NCBI GenBank assembly: GCA_036265815.1
Contig: DATAOI010000076.1
Location: forward strand, 1-57,385
Reading direction: 5' to 3'
From: Gemmatimonadales bacterium
GTDB taxonomy: Bacteria; Gemmatimonadota; Gemmatimonadetes; Gemmatimonadales; GWC2-71-9
DNA length: 57,385 nucleotides
This document shows positions 40,678 to 47,899 of this stretch, piece after piece. How positions within the stretch are numbered: position 1 is the stretch's first letter; the number at the start of each line of letters is the position of its first letter. Below the pieces are notes generated by a model. That model did not search any database, was not told the DNA's origin, and was given only the letters and a program-made list of their open reading frames with translations. The translations under genes and the position numbers were made by a program.

Positions 40678-41492
40678 GCCAACCGGATCGAAGCCCCTTC
40701 CGTCCCGATCTCCTCAGCGGTCAGCTCGCGGTGGTGACGGGCGGGGGCACCGGTATCGGCCTGGGCATCGCCGGGTGCCTCGCGTCCGCCGGCGCCGCGG
40801 TGGTCCTCGCCAGCCGGAAACCGGAGCACCTCGAGCACGCCGCTGAGAGCCTTCGGGCCGAGGGGGCGCGTGTCACCACTGTGGAGACCAACGTGCGCGA
40901 GCCCGAGTCGGTGGGCCGCATGGTCGAGCGAGTGTCCCGTGAGCACGGCCGCATCGACATCCTGGTGAACAACGCCGCCGGCAACTTCTACGCGCCGTCT
41001 GCCACGCTCTCGCCCAACGGCTGGCGTGCGGTGCTGGAGACCGATCTCTCCGGGACCTTCCTGTGCGCACAGGCCGTGTACCCGGTGATGAAGGCCCAGG
41101 GCGGCGGCCGCATCGTCTCGATCTCCATGACCCTGCATTACCGCGGCTGGCCTCAGATGGCCCACGCCACCGCCGCCAAGGCCGGCGTCGACGCACTCAC
41201 GCGGACGCTGGCCCTGGAATGGGCGCCGGACCGGATCACGGTCAATGCCGTGGCGCCCGGGCCGATACCGACCGAGGGAGTCAGGAAGGCGTTCACCCCG
41301 CCCAACGAGGCTGCACCGGACCTCTTCCGGATGGATCGGTACGTGGCCGACGCCATCCCACTCGGCCGATGGGGCACGCCCGAGGACGTGGGCCAGATGG
41401 TCACCTTTCTGGCGAGCCCCGCCGGTGAGTGGATCACCGGGGCCATCTTCGTGGTCGACGGCGGCTCTTGGCTCGCGGGCGGGAGGCCCTGA
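40674..41492 (+). CDS. SDR oxidoreductase, 2,4-dienoyl-CoA reductase-like (peroxisomal DECR2 type)
   Basis: 272 residues. NADPH-binding GGGTGIGLGIA (about 23-33) and NNAAGNFYAP are intact. The catalytic area reads SISMTLHYRGWPQMAHATAAKAGVDA: the usual Tyr-x3-Lys Tyr is His, and a Tyr sits upstream in LHYRG, which is the arrangement of dienoyl-CoA reductases. VNAVAPGPIPTEGVRKAF also matches DECR2. It likely reduces 2,4-dienoyl-CoA with NADPH. It shares a coupled unit with the hydratase/isomerase. Confidence 0.88.
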   Translation: MSQPDRSPFRPDLLSGQLAVVTGGGTGIGLGIAGCLASAGAAVVLASRKPEHLEHAAESLRAEGARVTTVETNVREPESVGRMVERVSREHGRIDILVNNAAGNFYAPSATLSPNGWRAVLETDLSGTFLCAQAVYPVMKAQGGGRIVSISMTLHYRGWPQMAHATAAKAGVDALTRTLALEWAPDRITVNAVAPGPIPTEGVRKAFTPPNEAAPDLFRMDRYVADAIPLGRWGTPEDVGQMVTFLASPAGEWITGAIFVVDGGSWLAGGRP

Positions 41493-41497
41493 CACCC

Positions 41498-42193
41498 ATG
41501 TTCCTCGGGCACTACGGTGTGGCGTTCGCGCTCAAGCGAGTCGAGCCCAAGATCTCGCTCGGCACGCTCTTCGTGGCGTGCCAGCTGGCGGACCTACTCT
41601 GGGGCTGCTTCCTCCTGCTCGGATGGGAGCACGCGCGCGTCGTTCCGGATCCCAATCCGCTGCTCAATTTCGAGTTCCTCGACTATCCGATCTCCCACAG
41701 CCTTGTGGCGGCGCTCGCCTGGGGCATCGTCGGGGCGGCGGCCTACTACTCCTGGCCCACCCGCGACACCAGCCGGCACTGGCAGGCGTCGGTGCTGGTC
41801 GGCGCGGCGGTCGCCTCGCACTATCCGCTGGACGTGCTGGTGCACCTCAAGGATCTGCCGCTGGCGGGGGACGATTCTCTCAAGATCGGCCTCGGATTGT
41901 GGAACCACTTCGGCATCAGCATCGCGGTGGAGCTGCTGACGCTGGCGATCGGACTCGCCGTCTACATCCGGTTTCAGTCCCGGCGGCACCCGATCCGGGT
42001 GGGGCGGCTGGCCGTCGTGGTCCTGCTGCTGGTGGGCATGTACGCCGCGGCACTCATCTCGCCGCCGCCGCCCGGAATGACGATAGTGGCGGTGAGCGAC
42101 ATCGCGCTCATCCTGGGGGTGGGGGCACTCGCCGCCTGGGCCGACCGCCAGCCCTCGCCCGCGGAGCTCGCGGCGGCGCGCGCGCCGAGGTGA
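41498..42193 (+). CDS. Integral membrane protein, YdjM-like
   Basis: 231 residues from ATG 41498, five bases after the SDR stop. Six to seven hydrophobic helices. It begins with FLGHYGVAFALKR and has ACQLADLLWG, LDYPISHSLVAAL and VASHYPLDVLVHL, a His/Asp pattern like the metal-binding signatures of YdjM/DUF457 proteins. A cytoplasmic Ala/Pro/Arg tail ends it. The function is unknown; membrane phospholipase-like activity has been suggested for the superfamily but cannot be judged here. Confidence 0.75.
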   Translation: MFLGHYGVAFALKRVEPKISLGTLFVACQLADLLWGCFLLLGWEHARVVPDPNPLLNFEFLDYPISHSLVAALAWGIVGAAAYYSWPTRDTSRHWQASVLVGAAVASHYPLDVLVHLKDLPLAGDDSLKIGLGLWNHFGISIAVELLTLAIGLAVYIRFQSRRHPIRVGRLAVVVLLLVGMYAAALISPPPPGMTIVAVSDIALILGVGALAAWADRQPSPAELAAARAPR

Positions 42194-42197
42194 TGAC

Positions 42198-42563
42198 GTG
42201 CAGCGACTCTTTTTCGTGCTCGGAGCGATCTCGGCTTTCCTCGCCGTGGCGGCGGGGGCGTTCGGGGCGCACGCTCTCCGCGGACGGCTGACCCCGGAGC
42301 TGCTCGGCGTCTTCGAGACGGCCGCGCGGTACCAGATGTACCATGCGTTCGGGTTGATCGCCGCGGCGTGGGCGGTGGTGCGGTGGCCCGGGGCGCTGAG
42401 CCACTGGGCCGGGTGGCTGTTCGTGGGCGGGACGCTGCTCTTCTCCGGCAGCCTCTATGGGTTGGCGCTCACGGGAGTCCGCTGGCTGGGGGCGATCACG
42501 CCGCTGGGCGGGGTTGCGTTTCTGGCGGGATGGGTCTGTCTGGCGCTGTCGGCGCGGGGGTAG
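42198..42563 (+). CDS. DUF423 (YgdD-like) membrane protein
   Basis: 121 residues from GTG 42198, which has GAGGTGA upstream inside the end of the previous gene. Four membrane helices. The family signature AAGAFGAHALRGRL is near residue 20, with YQMYHAFGLIAAAW and the GGTLLFSGSLYGLALTG motif in the third helix. The molecular role of the family is unknown. It ends before the inverted repeat at 42646-42689. Confidence 0.92.
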   Translation: MQRLFFVLGAISAFLAVAAGAFGAHALRGRLTPELLGVFETAARYQMYHAFGLIAAAWAVVRWPGALSHWAGWLFVGGTLLFSGSLYGLALTGVRWLGAITPLGGVAFLAGWVCLALSARG

Positions 42564-42606
42564 GAATAGACGAGCGCCTGCGGCCACCTCGGAGGCGAAC
42601 ACCGAA

Positions 42607-42660
42607 CGGCAGCCACAGCCACGGCCACCACCAAAGCAATAGCCACGGCAACAGCAACAA
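42607..42660 (+). repeat. Degenerate CA-rich hexamer repeat (RGCMAC)
   Basis: A run of imperfect six-base units of form (A/G)GC(C/A)AC, for example AGCCAC, AGCCAC, GGCCAC, AGCCAC, GGCAAC and AGCAAC, with one interruption. Base composition is strongly strand-biased (C/A on the plus strand) and unlike the flanking genes. It runs directly into the left arm of the inverted repeat. Confidence 0.6.
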
Positions 42661-42689
42661 TTCACCAGGGAGAATTGTTGCTGTTGCCG
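42646..42689. repeat. Perfect 18-bp inverted repeat between convergent genes
   Basis: CGGCAACAGCAACAATTC (42646-42663) and its exact complement (42672-42689) flank an 8-base loop, making a very stable hairpin between DUF423 (plus) and DinB (minus). No T-run follows on either strand. It could end both transcripts through secondary structure, or be a copy of a dispersed palindromic element. The unusual composition fits the second option. Confidence 0.85.
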
Positions 42690-42706
42690 ATCCCAGCCCG
42701 AGACGC

Positions 42707-43213
42707 TTAGGCCACCCGCGCCGCAGCCACCCGCGCTTTCAACGCTCCGCGTACGGCAGCCAGGTGATGATAGCTGTGCCGGACCGCGTGATCCTCCAGC
42801 ATGAACTGACAGGTGAGCGGGGCATCCGCGTTGAGCGAGACCGGAGCGGCCCGGTCGAGCTCCTCGTCGCCCAGCGCGCGGATCGCCGCGGCGGCCGCGG
42901 CGCTGTTGCGCCGAAGCAGATCCAGCGCCGCGTCCTTCGTCACCGCGTCGTACTCCTTGGCGTGCGCGGCATTCAGCGCGTGGACGTCATCCCACGTCAC
43001 CCCCGCCACCGGCTCCCCTCCGGCCAGCTTCTGCGCCAGTTGGATCTCCAGCGGGTACATGGTGGCGACATGATGCACGACAACGCCGATCGTGCGCCCG
43101 TCCTTGGGAATCCGGGTCTGCCACTCCGACTCGGTGAGCGCGCCCGCGAGGGCGTCGAGGGCAAGGGCACCCTGTTCCAGGCGATTGGCGAGAGCGTTGG
43201 CACGTTGGCTCAT
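42707..43213 (-). CDS. DinB/YfiT superfamily protein
   Basis: 168 residues, ATG 43213. Four-helix bundle with the metal His in VVVHHVATMY (about residue 47) and the C-terminal pair in EDHAVRHSYHHLAAVRGAL, typical of DinB-like putative metal-dependent enzymes related to thiol S-transferases. The substrate is unknown. It is transcribed together with, or just downstream of, the methyltransferase gene (61-base gap). Confidence 0.85.
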   Translation of the reverse strand: MSQRANALANRLEQGALALDALAGALTESEWQTRIPKDGRTIGVVVHHVATMYPLEIQLAQKLAGGEPVAGVTWDDVHALNAAHAKEYDAVTKDAALDLLRRNSAAAAAAIRALGDEELDRAAPVSLNADAPLTCQFMLEDHAVRHSYHHLAAVRGALKARVAAARVA

Positions 43214-43274
43214 TGGTTCATCTCCGGTTGAATGACTTGGGCATTTCAGTCCATCGCTGAGACAGGCCTGCGAC

Positions 43275-44138
43275 TCAGGCGACCCGCGCTTGCACGTCGA
43301 GATATTCCCCCGCCACGGCCGTGGTCCCGTCGGTCGCGAGGTTGTGCTGCTGGAACAGACTGGTGAGCTCGTCGCGCAGCCGGCTCGCGCCTTGGGGATC
43401 GGTCGCGCGGAGCGTCGTGACCGTCGGCCCGTAATTGGCGGCGAACAGCTCGGTGACCGCTGCCGGTGGAAACGGGAAGCGAAGCTCCAGGGTCCGGCGG
43501 GTGCAGGTCAACGAGGTCACCCCTCCCCCGAAGCGGGCACGAACCGTTTCCTCCTTGCCCCACTCCAGCGAGCTCGGTACACCCGGCGGGGGCGGCACCA
43601 CGCCGACGTGAGCCCGCAACACCTTCCCGATGAAGCCCTCCGGCGTCCAATTCGCCATCGCTACCCGGCCTCCCGGGCGGGTGACCCGCAGCAGCTCCGC
43701 CGCGGCCCGCTCCGGCCGGTAGGCGAACATCGCGCCGAACATCGTCACGGTGGTATCGAACTGATCGTCGACGTAGGGCAGCGCCTCCGCATCGCCCACC
43801 TCGAACGTGATGGCCTGACCGGCGGTCCGGGCCTCGAGCCGGGCCTCCGCGATCAGGTTCGGCGCGATGTCGATGCCGCTCACCCGAGCGCCGGCCCGTG
43901 CCGCCGGGATGGCGAGGTTGCCGGTACCACACGCGACGTCAAGTACCGATTCCCCAGGGCGCAGCGCCAGCCGGGTGATGAACTCCTCGGCGCCGGGCGC
44001 GAAGCTGCGCGCGATCGGCAGGAAATCGCCCGCCGTCCACACCTTCCGTGCCCGGGCGGTGAGGGCATCTTCGGACCAGGCGGGGACCTCGGCGCGGACG
44101 GCGGGAGCGTCGGCGCGGAGGATGTTGTCGGATGACAT
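43275..44138 (-). CDS. Class I SAM-dependent methyltransferase
   Basis: 287 residues from ATG 44138 (GAGAGG upstream). Motif I is VLDVACGTGNLAIPAA, the acidic end of strand 2 is GIDIAPNLI, motif II is GDAEALPY and the post-motif DDQFDTTVTMFGAMFAY. This is the UbiE/Methyltransf_11 type with a long C-terminal part that may bind the substrate. A small-molecule methyltransferase is likely; the acceptor is unknown. It is upstream of dinB and downstream of the AraC regulator on the same strand. The 184-base gap upstream contains a 7-bp GC hairpin (44163-44181). Confidence 0.88.
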   Translation of the reverse strand: MSSDNILRADAPAVRAEVPAWSEDALTARARKVWTAGDFLPIARSFAPGAEEFITRLALRPGESVLDVACGTGNLAIPAARAGARVSGIDIAPNLIAEARLEARTAGQAITFEVGDAEALPYVDDQFDTTVTMFGAMFAYRPERAAAELLRVTRPGGRVAMANWTPEGFIGKVLRAHVGVVPPPPGVPSSLEWGKEETVRARFGGGVTSLTCTRRTLELRFPFPPAAVTELFAANYGPTVTTLRATDPQGASRLRDELTSLFQQHNLATDGTTAVAGEYLDVQARVA

Positions 44139-44322
44139 GCCAGCCTCTCGGTGAATGGGTCGGCGCGCCCTCGTGGCGCGCGAGACGCATAGTGGCGAGG
44201 CGGCACGATTTGCCCTATGACTGCCCGTCCCGACTTCCTGCTCGGGCGTACCCGGACCAGCAGTTCCTGCGCGGGAGTCCAACGGAGTTGCGCGATCGTC
44301 TCGATTGAGCGGAGTGGAAGAG

Positions 44323-45279
44323 CTACTGGCGAGTGGTGCGGCGAGCCTCGCGCCACGCACCGGGAGCGAGGCCGGTGGCCTTCTTGAATGCCCGGCTGAA
44401 GGCGGCCTCGGAGTCGTATCCCACCTCCGCTCCGATGGTCGCGACCTTCGCGCCGCTCTGGGCGAGCAGGTTGGCCGCGATCTGCATCCGCCATTGCGCG
44501 AGGTACTGCATCGGCGGCTGGCCCACCAGCAGGGCGAACCGCTTGGCCACGTTGGACCGGGAAGAGGCCGCGGCTCGAGCGAGCTCGTCGAGCGTCCACG
44601 GATGCGCTGGCCGACTGTGGAGCAGCGCCAGTACCCGCCCCACCACATCATCGCGGATGCCGGCGAGCCAGCCGGTCTGCCCCTGCGGCAAATCCTCCAG
44701 GTACCGGCGCACCACCTCGATGAACATCAGCTCCGCCAGCCGGGTGAGGACCGTGTCGGCGCCGGCCCGGCCCAGGCGGGACTCTTCGATGAGCTGCCGA
44801 GTGAAGTTGCCGTGCCAGGCGTTCGACATGCCCCGCATGTGCATCCGGCGTGGGAGTGCCGCCAGCAGGGGGTTGAACGGCCGGCGGTCACAGGCCAGAA
44901 ATCCGCAGACGAACGAGGTGACCCGGGGCCCGTGATCGCCGAGCAGGACAGTGTGGGGGTAACGGGCGGGCGCGCTACTATTGACTTCGGGACCGGTGCG
45001 AAGGCCTCGCCCGCTCGACATCAGGTGCGCGTCGCCGTGGGGGAAGACCAGGACGTCGCCCGGGGCGAGCTCGACCTGGTCCTCGCCGTCCAGGCCGCCA
45101 AAGCAGCGGCCTTGGGTCAGGACATGGTAGGAGATGAGGTGCTCCGCGTCCGGCATGATGCGGGGCGAGAGCTCCTGGGCGGCCACTGTCTCCACGCTCC
45201 ACGGCTCCGCCGCCTCGACCGCGTAGAAGTACGCGCCATCGAGGCGGACGACGCGCAGCAGGTCTGAGAGGGGGTCCAT
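44323..45279 (-). CDS. AraC family transcriptional regulator with cupin sensor domain
   Basis: 318 residues, ATG 45279. The N-terminal cupin (about 5-190) has ELAPGDVLVFPHGDAHLM. The C-terminal double helix-turn-helix (about 210-310) reads LDELARAAASSRSNVAKRFALLVGQPPMQYLAQWRM and VGYDSEAAFSRAFKKATGLAPGAWR, the AraC signature. This AraC_binding_6/cupin_6 type often controls nearby methyltransferases, oxidoreductases or hydrolases in response to small molecules, so the methyltransferase-dinB pair downstream is the first candidate target. Confidence 0.93.
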   Translation of the reverse strand: MDPLSDLLRVVRLDGAYFYAVEAAEPWSVETVAAQELSPRIMPDAEHLISYHVLTQGRCFGGLDGEDQVELAPGDVLVFPHGDAHLMSSGRGLRTGPEVNSSAPARYPHTVLLGDHGPRVTSFVCGFLACDRRPFNPLLAALPRRMHMRGMSNAWHGNFTRQLIEESRLGRAGADTVLTRLAELMFIEVVRRYLEDLPQGQTGWLAGIRDDVVGRVLALLHSRPAHPWTLDELARAAASSRSNVAKRFALLVGQPPMQYLAQWRMQIAANLLAQSGAKVATIGAEVGYDSEAAFSRAFKKATGLAPGAWREARRTTRQ

Positions 45280-45465
45280 GGCCGGGGGAATACTAACTCT
45301 GATTGGCCTGCCGCCGCTCACGCTGGGTGAGCCGTTCCCTGACGCAGCCCCCGCTCATTGGCCGATGATGCAGGGCCTCCCGCATTGCTCTGGCCCGCTA
45401 CCCGGTCAGAGTGTACCGTTAGGCCGTTACGGTTACCCCTCGCCGGAAAGACCAGCTTGCCCGAT

Positions 45466-47895
45466 ATGCTGCATCATCTCCAGGCGTCTCTGGCAGACCG
45501 CTACCGGATCGAGCGCGAGCTGGGACGGGGCGGCATGGCCACGGTCTTTCTGGCTCACGACCTCCGGCATGACCGGCCCGTCGCGCTCAAGGTTCTCCAT
45601 CCCGGCCTGGCTCAGTTGCTGGGCCCGGAGCGATTCCTCCGCGAGATCCGGCTCTGCGCCCGCCTGCAGCATCCGCATATTCTGGCCGTGCACGACTCCG
45701 GCGGCGCCGACGGACAGCTCTGGTTCACCATGCCGTACGTCGAGGGAGAGACCTTGCGGAGCCGGCTGCTGCGGGAGAAGCAGCTCCCGGTGGGTGACGC
45801 GCTGCGCATCGCCCGCCAGGTGGCCGACGCGCTGCACTACGCGCACCAGCACGGCGTGATCCATCGGGACATCAAGCCCGAGAACATTCTGCTCACCGGC
45901 AACCTCTCGCTCGACCAGGGCACAACGGGGGAATTCCACGCCCTCGTCGCGGACTTCGGGATCGCACGAGCGGTCGCGGCCGAGCCGGGCGAGCGGTTGA
46001 CCGAGACCGGACTCAGCCTGGGCACGCCCCACTACATGAGCCCCGAGCAGGCGCTGGCGCAGCGGGACGTCGATCAGCGGACCGACATTTACGCTTTGGG
46101 CTGCGTCCTCTACGAAATGCTCACCGCTGAGCCGCCCTACACCGGGCCGACGCCCCAGGCGATCCTGGCCAAGCGGCTCACCGAGCCGGTCCCGCACGTG
46201 CGCACGACTCGTGAGGTGCCTCCGGCCCTGGAGCGCGCGGTGACCAGGGCGCTGGCCCGATCGCCTGCAGATCGCTTCCCCACCGCGGGCGAGTTTGCGG
46301 CCGCGCTGCAGACCGACCCGGCGGCGGATGGCGCCGGCACCAGGGACACCACGGCAACGCAGCGCCCGGGCCGGAGGGTGGCTCGACCGATCGTGCTCGG
46401 GGCGACGCTGCTGCTGCTGGTGCTCGGCGCCTACGCCGCGCTCCGGTGGATCAGGCCGGCAGGAGCGGCCCCGGCGGCTTCTGCCGCGGTCCTTCCCTTC
46501 GTCGATCTGAGCCCCGAGAGGGATCGGGAGTACTTCAGCGACGGACTCACCGAGGAGTTGATCACCACGCTCAGTCAGGTGCCCGGCCTCCGGGTTGCGG
46601 CCCGGACCTCCTCGTTTCAGTTCAAGGGACAGAGCGTCGACCTGCACGAGGTCGGCCGGAGGCTCGATGTCGGCGCCGTGCTGGAGGGGAGCGTGCGGAG
46701 GAGCGGCAATCGGCTCAGGGTCAGCGCCCAGCTCATCAATGTGAAGGATGGGTACCAGCTCTGGTCCGAGTCCTACGATCGAGATCTGGCCGATGTGTTC
46801 GCCGTGCAGGAGGATGTGGCGCGGTCCATCGTCGCCGCTCTTCGGGTGCGGCTCGCGCCGGCCCGTGATTCGACTCTGGCCCTGCGCCCCACCGGCGATC
46901 TCCAGGCCTACGATCTATACCTCAAGGGACGGTTTGCCTGGAACCAGCGAACCGGTCCTGCCCTGCGGGACGCGGTGCAATACCTGGAACAGGCCGTGGC
47001 GCTAGACTCGACCTTCGCCCGCGCCTGGGCGGCGCTGGCCGATGCCTACATCCTCGCCTACAACTATGGCGGCGGTGGCTCGGTGGCGGACACTTGGCGG
47101 AAGGCTCAGGGCGCCGCGAAGAAGGCGCTGGCGCTCGACCCCACCTCGGCCGAGGCGTACACCACGCTCGGCTATGGCAACATGCTCTTCGCGTGGAACT
47201 GGCAGGCGGCGGAGCAGAATTTCCGGCGGGCCATCGCCGCGGATCCCAACTACGCCACGGGCCATCACTGGTACGGCGACTTCCTGGCCGGCCGGCACCG
47301 GCTGACCGAGAGCCTCGCGGAGATGAACCGCGCGCACCAGTTGGATCCCTTGTCGCGGCAGATCGGAGTCGAGCTGGGATGGGTGCTCTACCTGATGCAC
47401 CGGAACGACGAGGCGGCCGCGCAGATCAGCCAGACTCTCACGCTCGATCCGAACTATTCTCAGGCCCACGCTCGACTCGGCATGGTCCGGATCCAGCAGC
47501 GGCGCTACGATGAGGCGATCGCCTTACTCAAGCGCTCCATCGACCTGGGCGGGTTTTATGCCTATAGCGCGAGTCCGCTCACGGTTGCGTACGCCAGGTC
47601 CGGGGATCGCGTCGCGGCAGCTCGAACCCTGGACGAGCTCAAGCGCCGCGCCGCGACGGAGCTCGTGCCTCCCTATTCCATGGCTGTCGCGTATGCCGGC
47701 CTGGGCGACGTGACGCAGGGCATCGCGTGGCTCAACCGAGGCATCGACACCAAGGACGCCTATCTCCCGGAGAATTTCTCGGAGCCGCTACTGGACCCAC
47801 TGCGGAAGGACCCCAGGTTCGCTCGGGCGTTGGCGCGGATGGATCTGGCGCCTTCGTCGGAGGATTCGTCGAGCGCGCCGTCGGCGGGGCGATGA
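45466..47895 (+). CDS. Ser/Thr protein kinase fused to TolB-like domain and TPR repeats
   Basis: 809 residues from ATG 45466 (MLHHLQASLADRYRIERELG); a longer start at 45358 is unlikely. Kinase domain 13-275: GRGGMATVFLA, K42 in VALKVL, E60, HRDIKPEN and DFG in VADFGIAR, and GTPHYMSPEQ. A membrane helix lies near 308-330 (PIVLGATLLLLVLGAYAAL). The extracytoplasmic part begins with a TolB-N/adenylate-cyclase-associated module (FSDGLTEELITTLSQVPGLRVAARTS ... LEGSVRRSGNRLRVSAQL), then about eight TPRs (ALDSTFARAWAALADAY, ALDPTSAEAYTTLGYG ...). All catalytic residues are present. This fusion is abundant in Gemmatimonadota and Acidobacteriota. Partners are unknown. Confidence 0.93.
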   Translation: MLHHLQASLADRYRIERELGRGGMATVFLAHDLRHDRPVALKVLHPGLAQLLGPERFLREIRLCARLQHPHILAVHDSGGADGQLWFTMPYVEGETLRSRLLREKQLPVGDALRIARQVADALHYAHQHGVIHRDIKPENILLTGNLSLDQGTTGEFHALVADFGIARAVAAEPGERLTETGLSLGTPHYMSPEQALAQRDVDQRTDIYALGCVLYEMLTAEPPYTGPTPQAILAKRLTEPVPHVRTTREVPPALERAVTRALARSPADRFPTAGEFAAALQTDPAADGAGTRDTTATQRPGRRVARPIVLGATLLLLVLGAYAALRWIRPAGAAPAASAAVLPFVDLSPERDREYFSDGLTEELITTLSQVPGLRVAARTSSFQFKGQSVDLHEVGRRLDVGAVLEGSVRRSGNRLRVSAQLINVKDGYQLWSESYDRDLADVFAVQEDVARSIVAALRVRLAPARDSTLALRPTGDLQAYDLYLKGRFAWNQRTGPALRDAVQYLEQAVALDSTFARAWAALADAYILAYNYGGGGSVADTWRKAQGAAKKALALDPTSAEAYTTLGYGNMLFAWNWQAAEQNFRRAIAADPNYATGHHWYGDFLAGRHRLTESLAEMNRAHQLDPLSRQIGVELGWVLYLMHRNDEAAAQISQTLTLDPNYSQAHARLGMVRIQQRRYDEAIALLKRSIDLGGFYAYSASPLTVAYARSGDRVAAARTLDELKRRAATELVPPYSMAVAYAGLGDVTQGIAWLNRGIDTKDAYLPENFSEPLLDPLRKDPRFARALARMDLAPSSEDSSSAPSAGR

Positions 47896-47899
47896 CCCC

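Noticed and set aside
40674-41492. SDR regarded as catalytically dead because Tyr-x3-Lys is missing
   Set aside because: Dienoyl-CoA reductases naturally use a different arrangement, and the flanking residues match that family.
42607-42689. Possible CRISPR-like repeats
   Set aside because: Units are six bases and degenerate, with no spacers of constant length and no cas genes nearby.
44163-44181. GC hairpin GCGCGCC/GGCGCGC as a terminator
   Set aside because: No U-run on either strand and it lies upstream of, not after, the methyltransferase gene.
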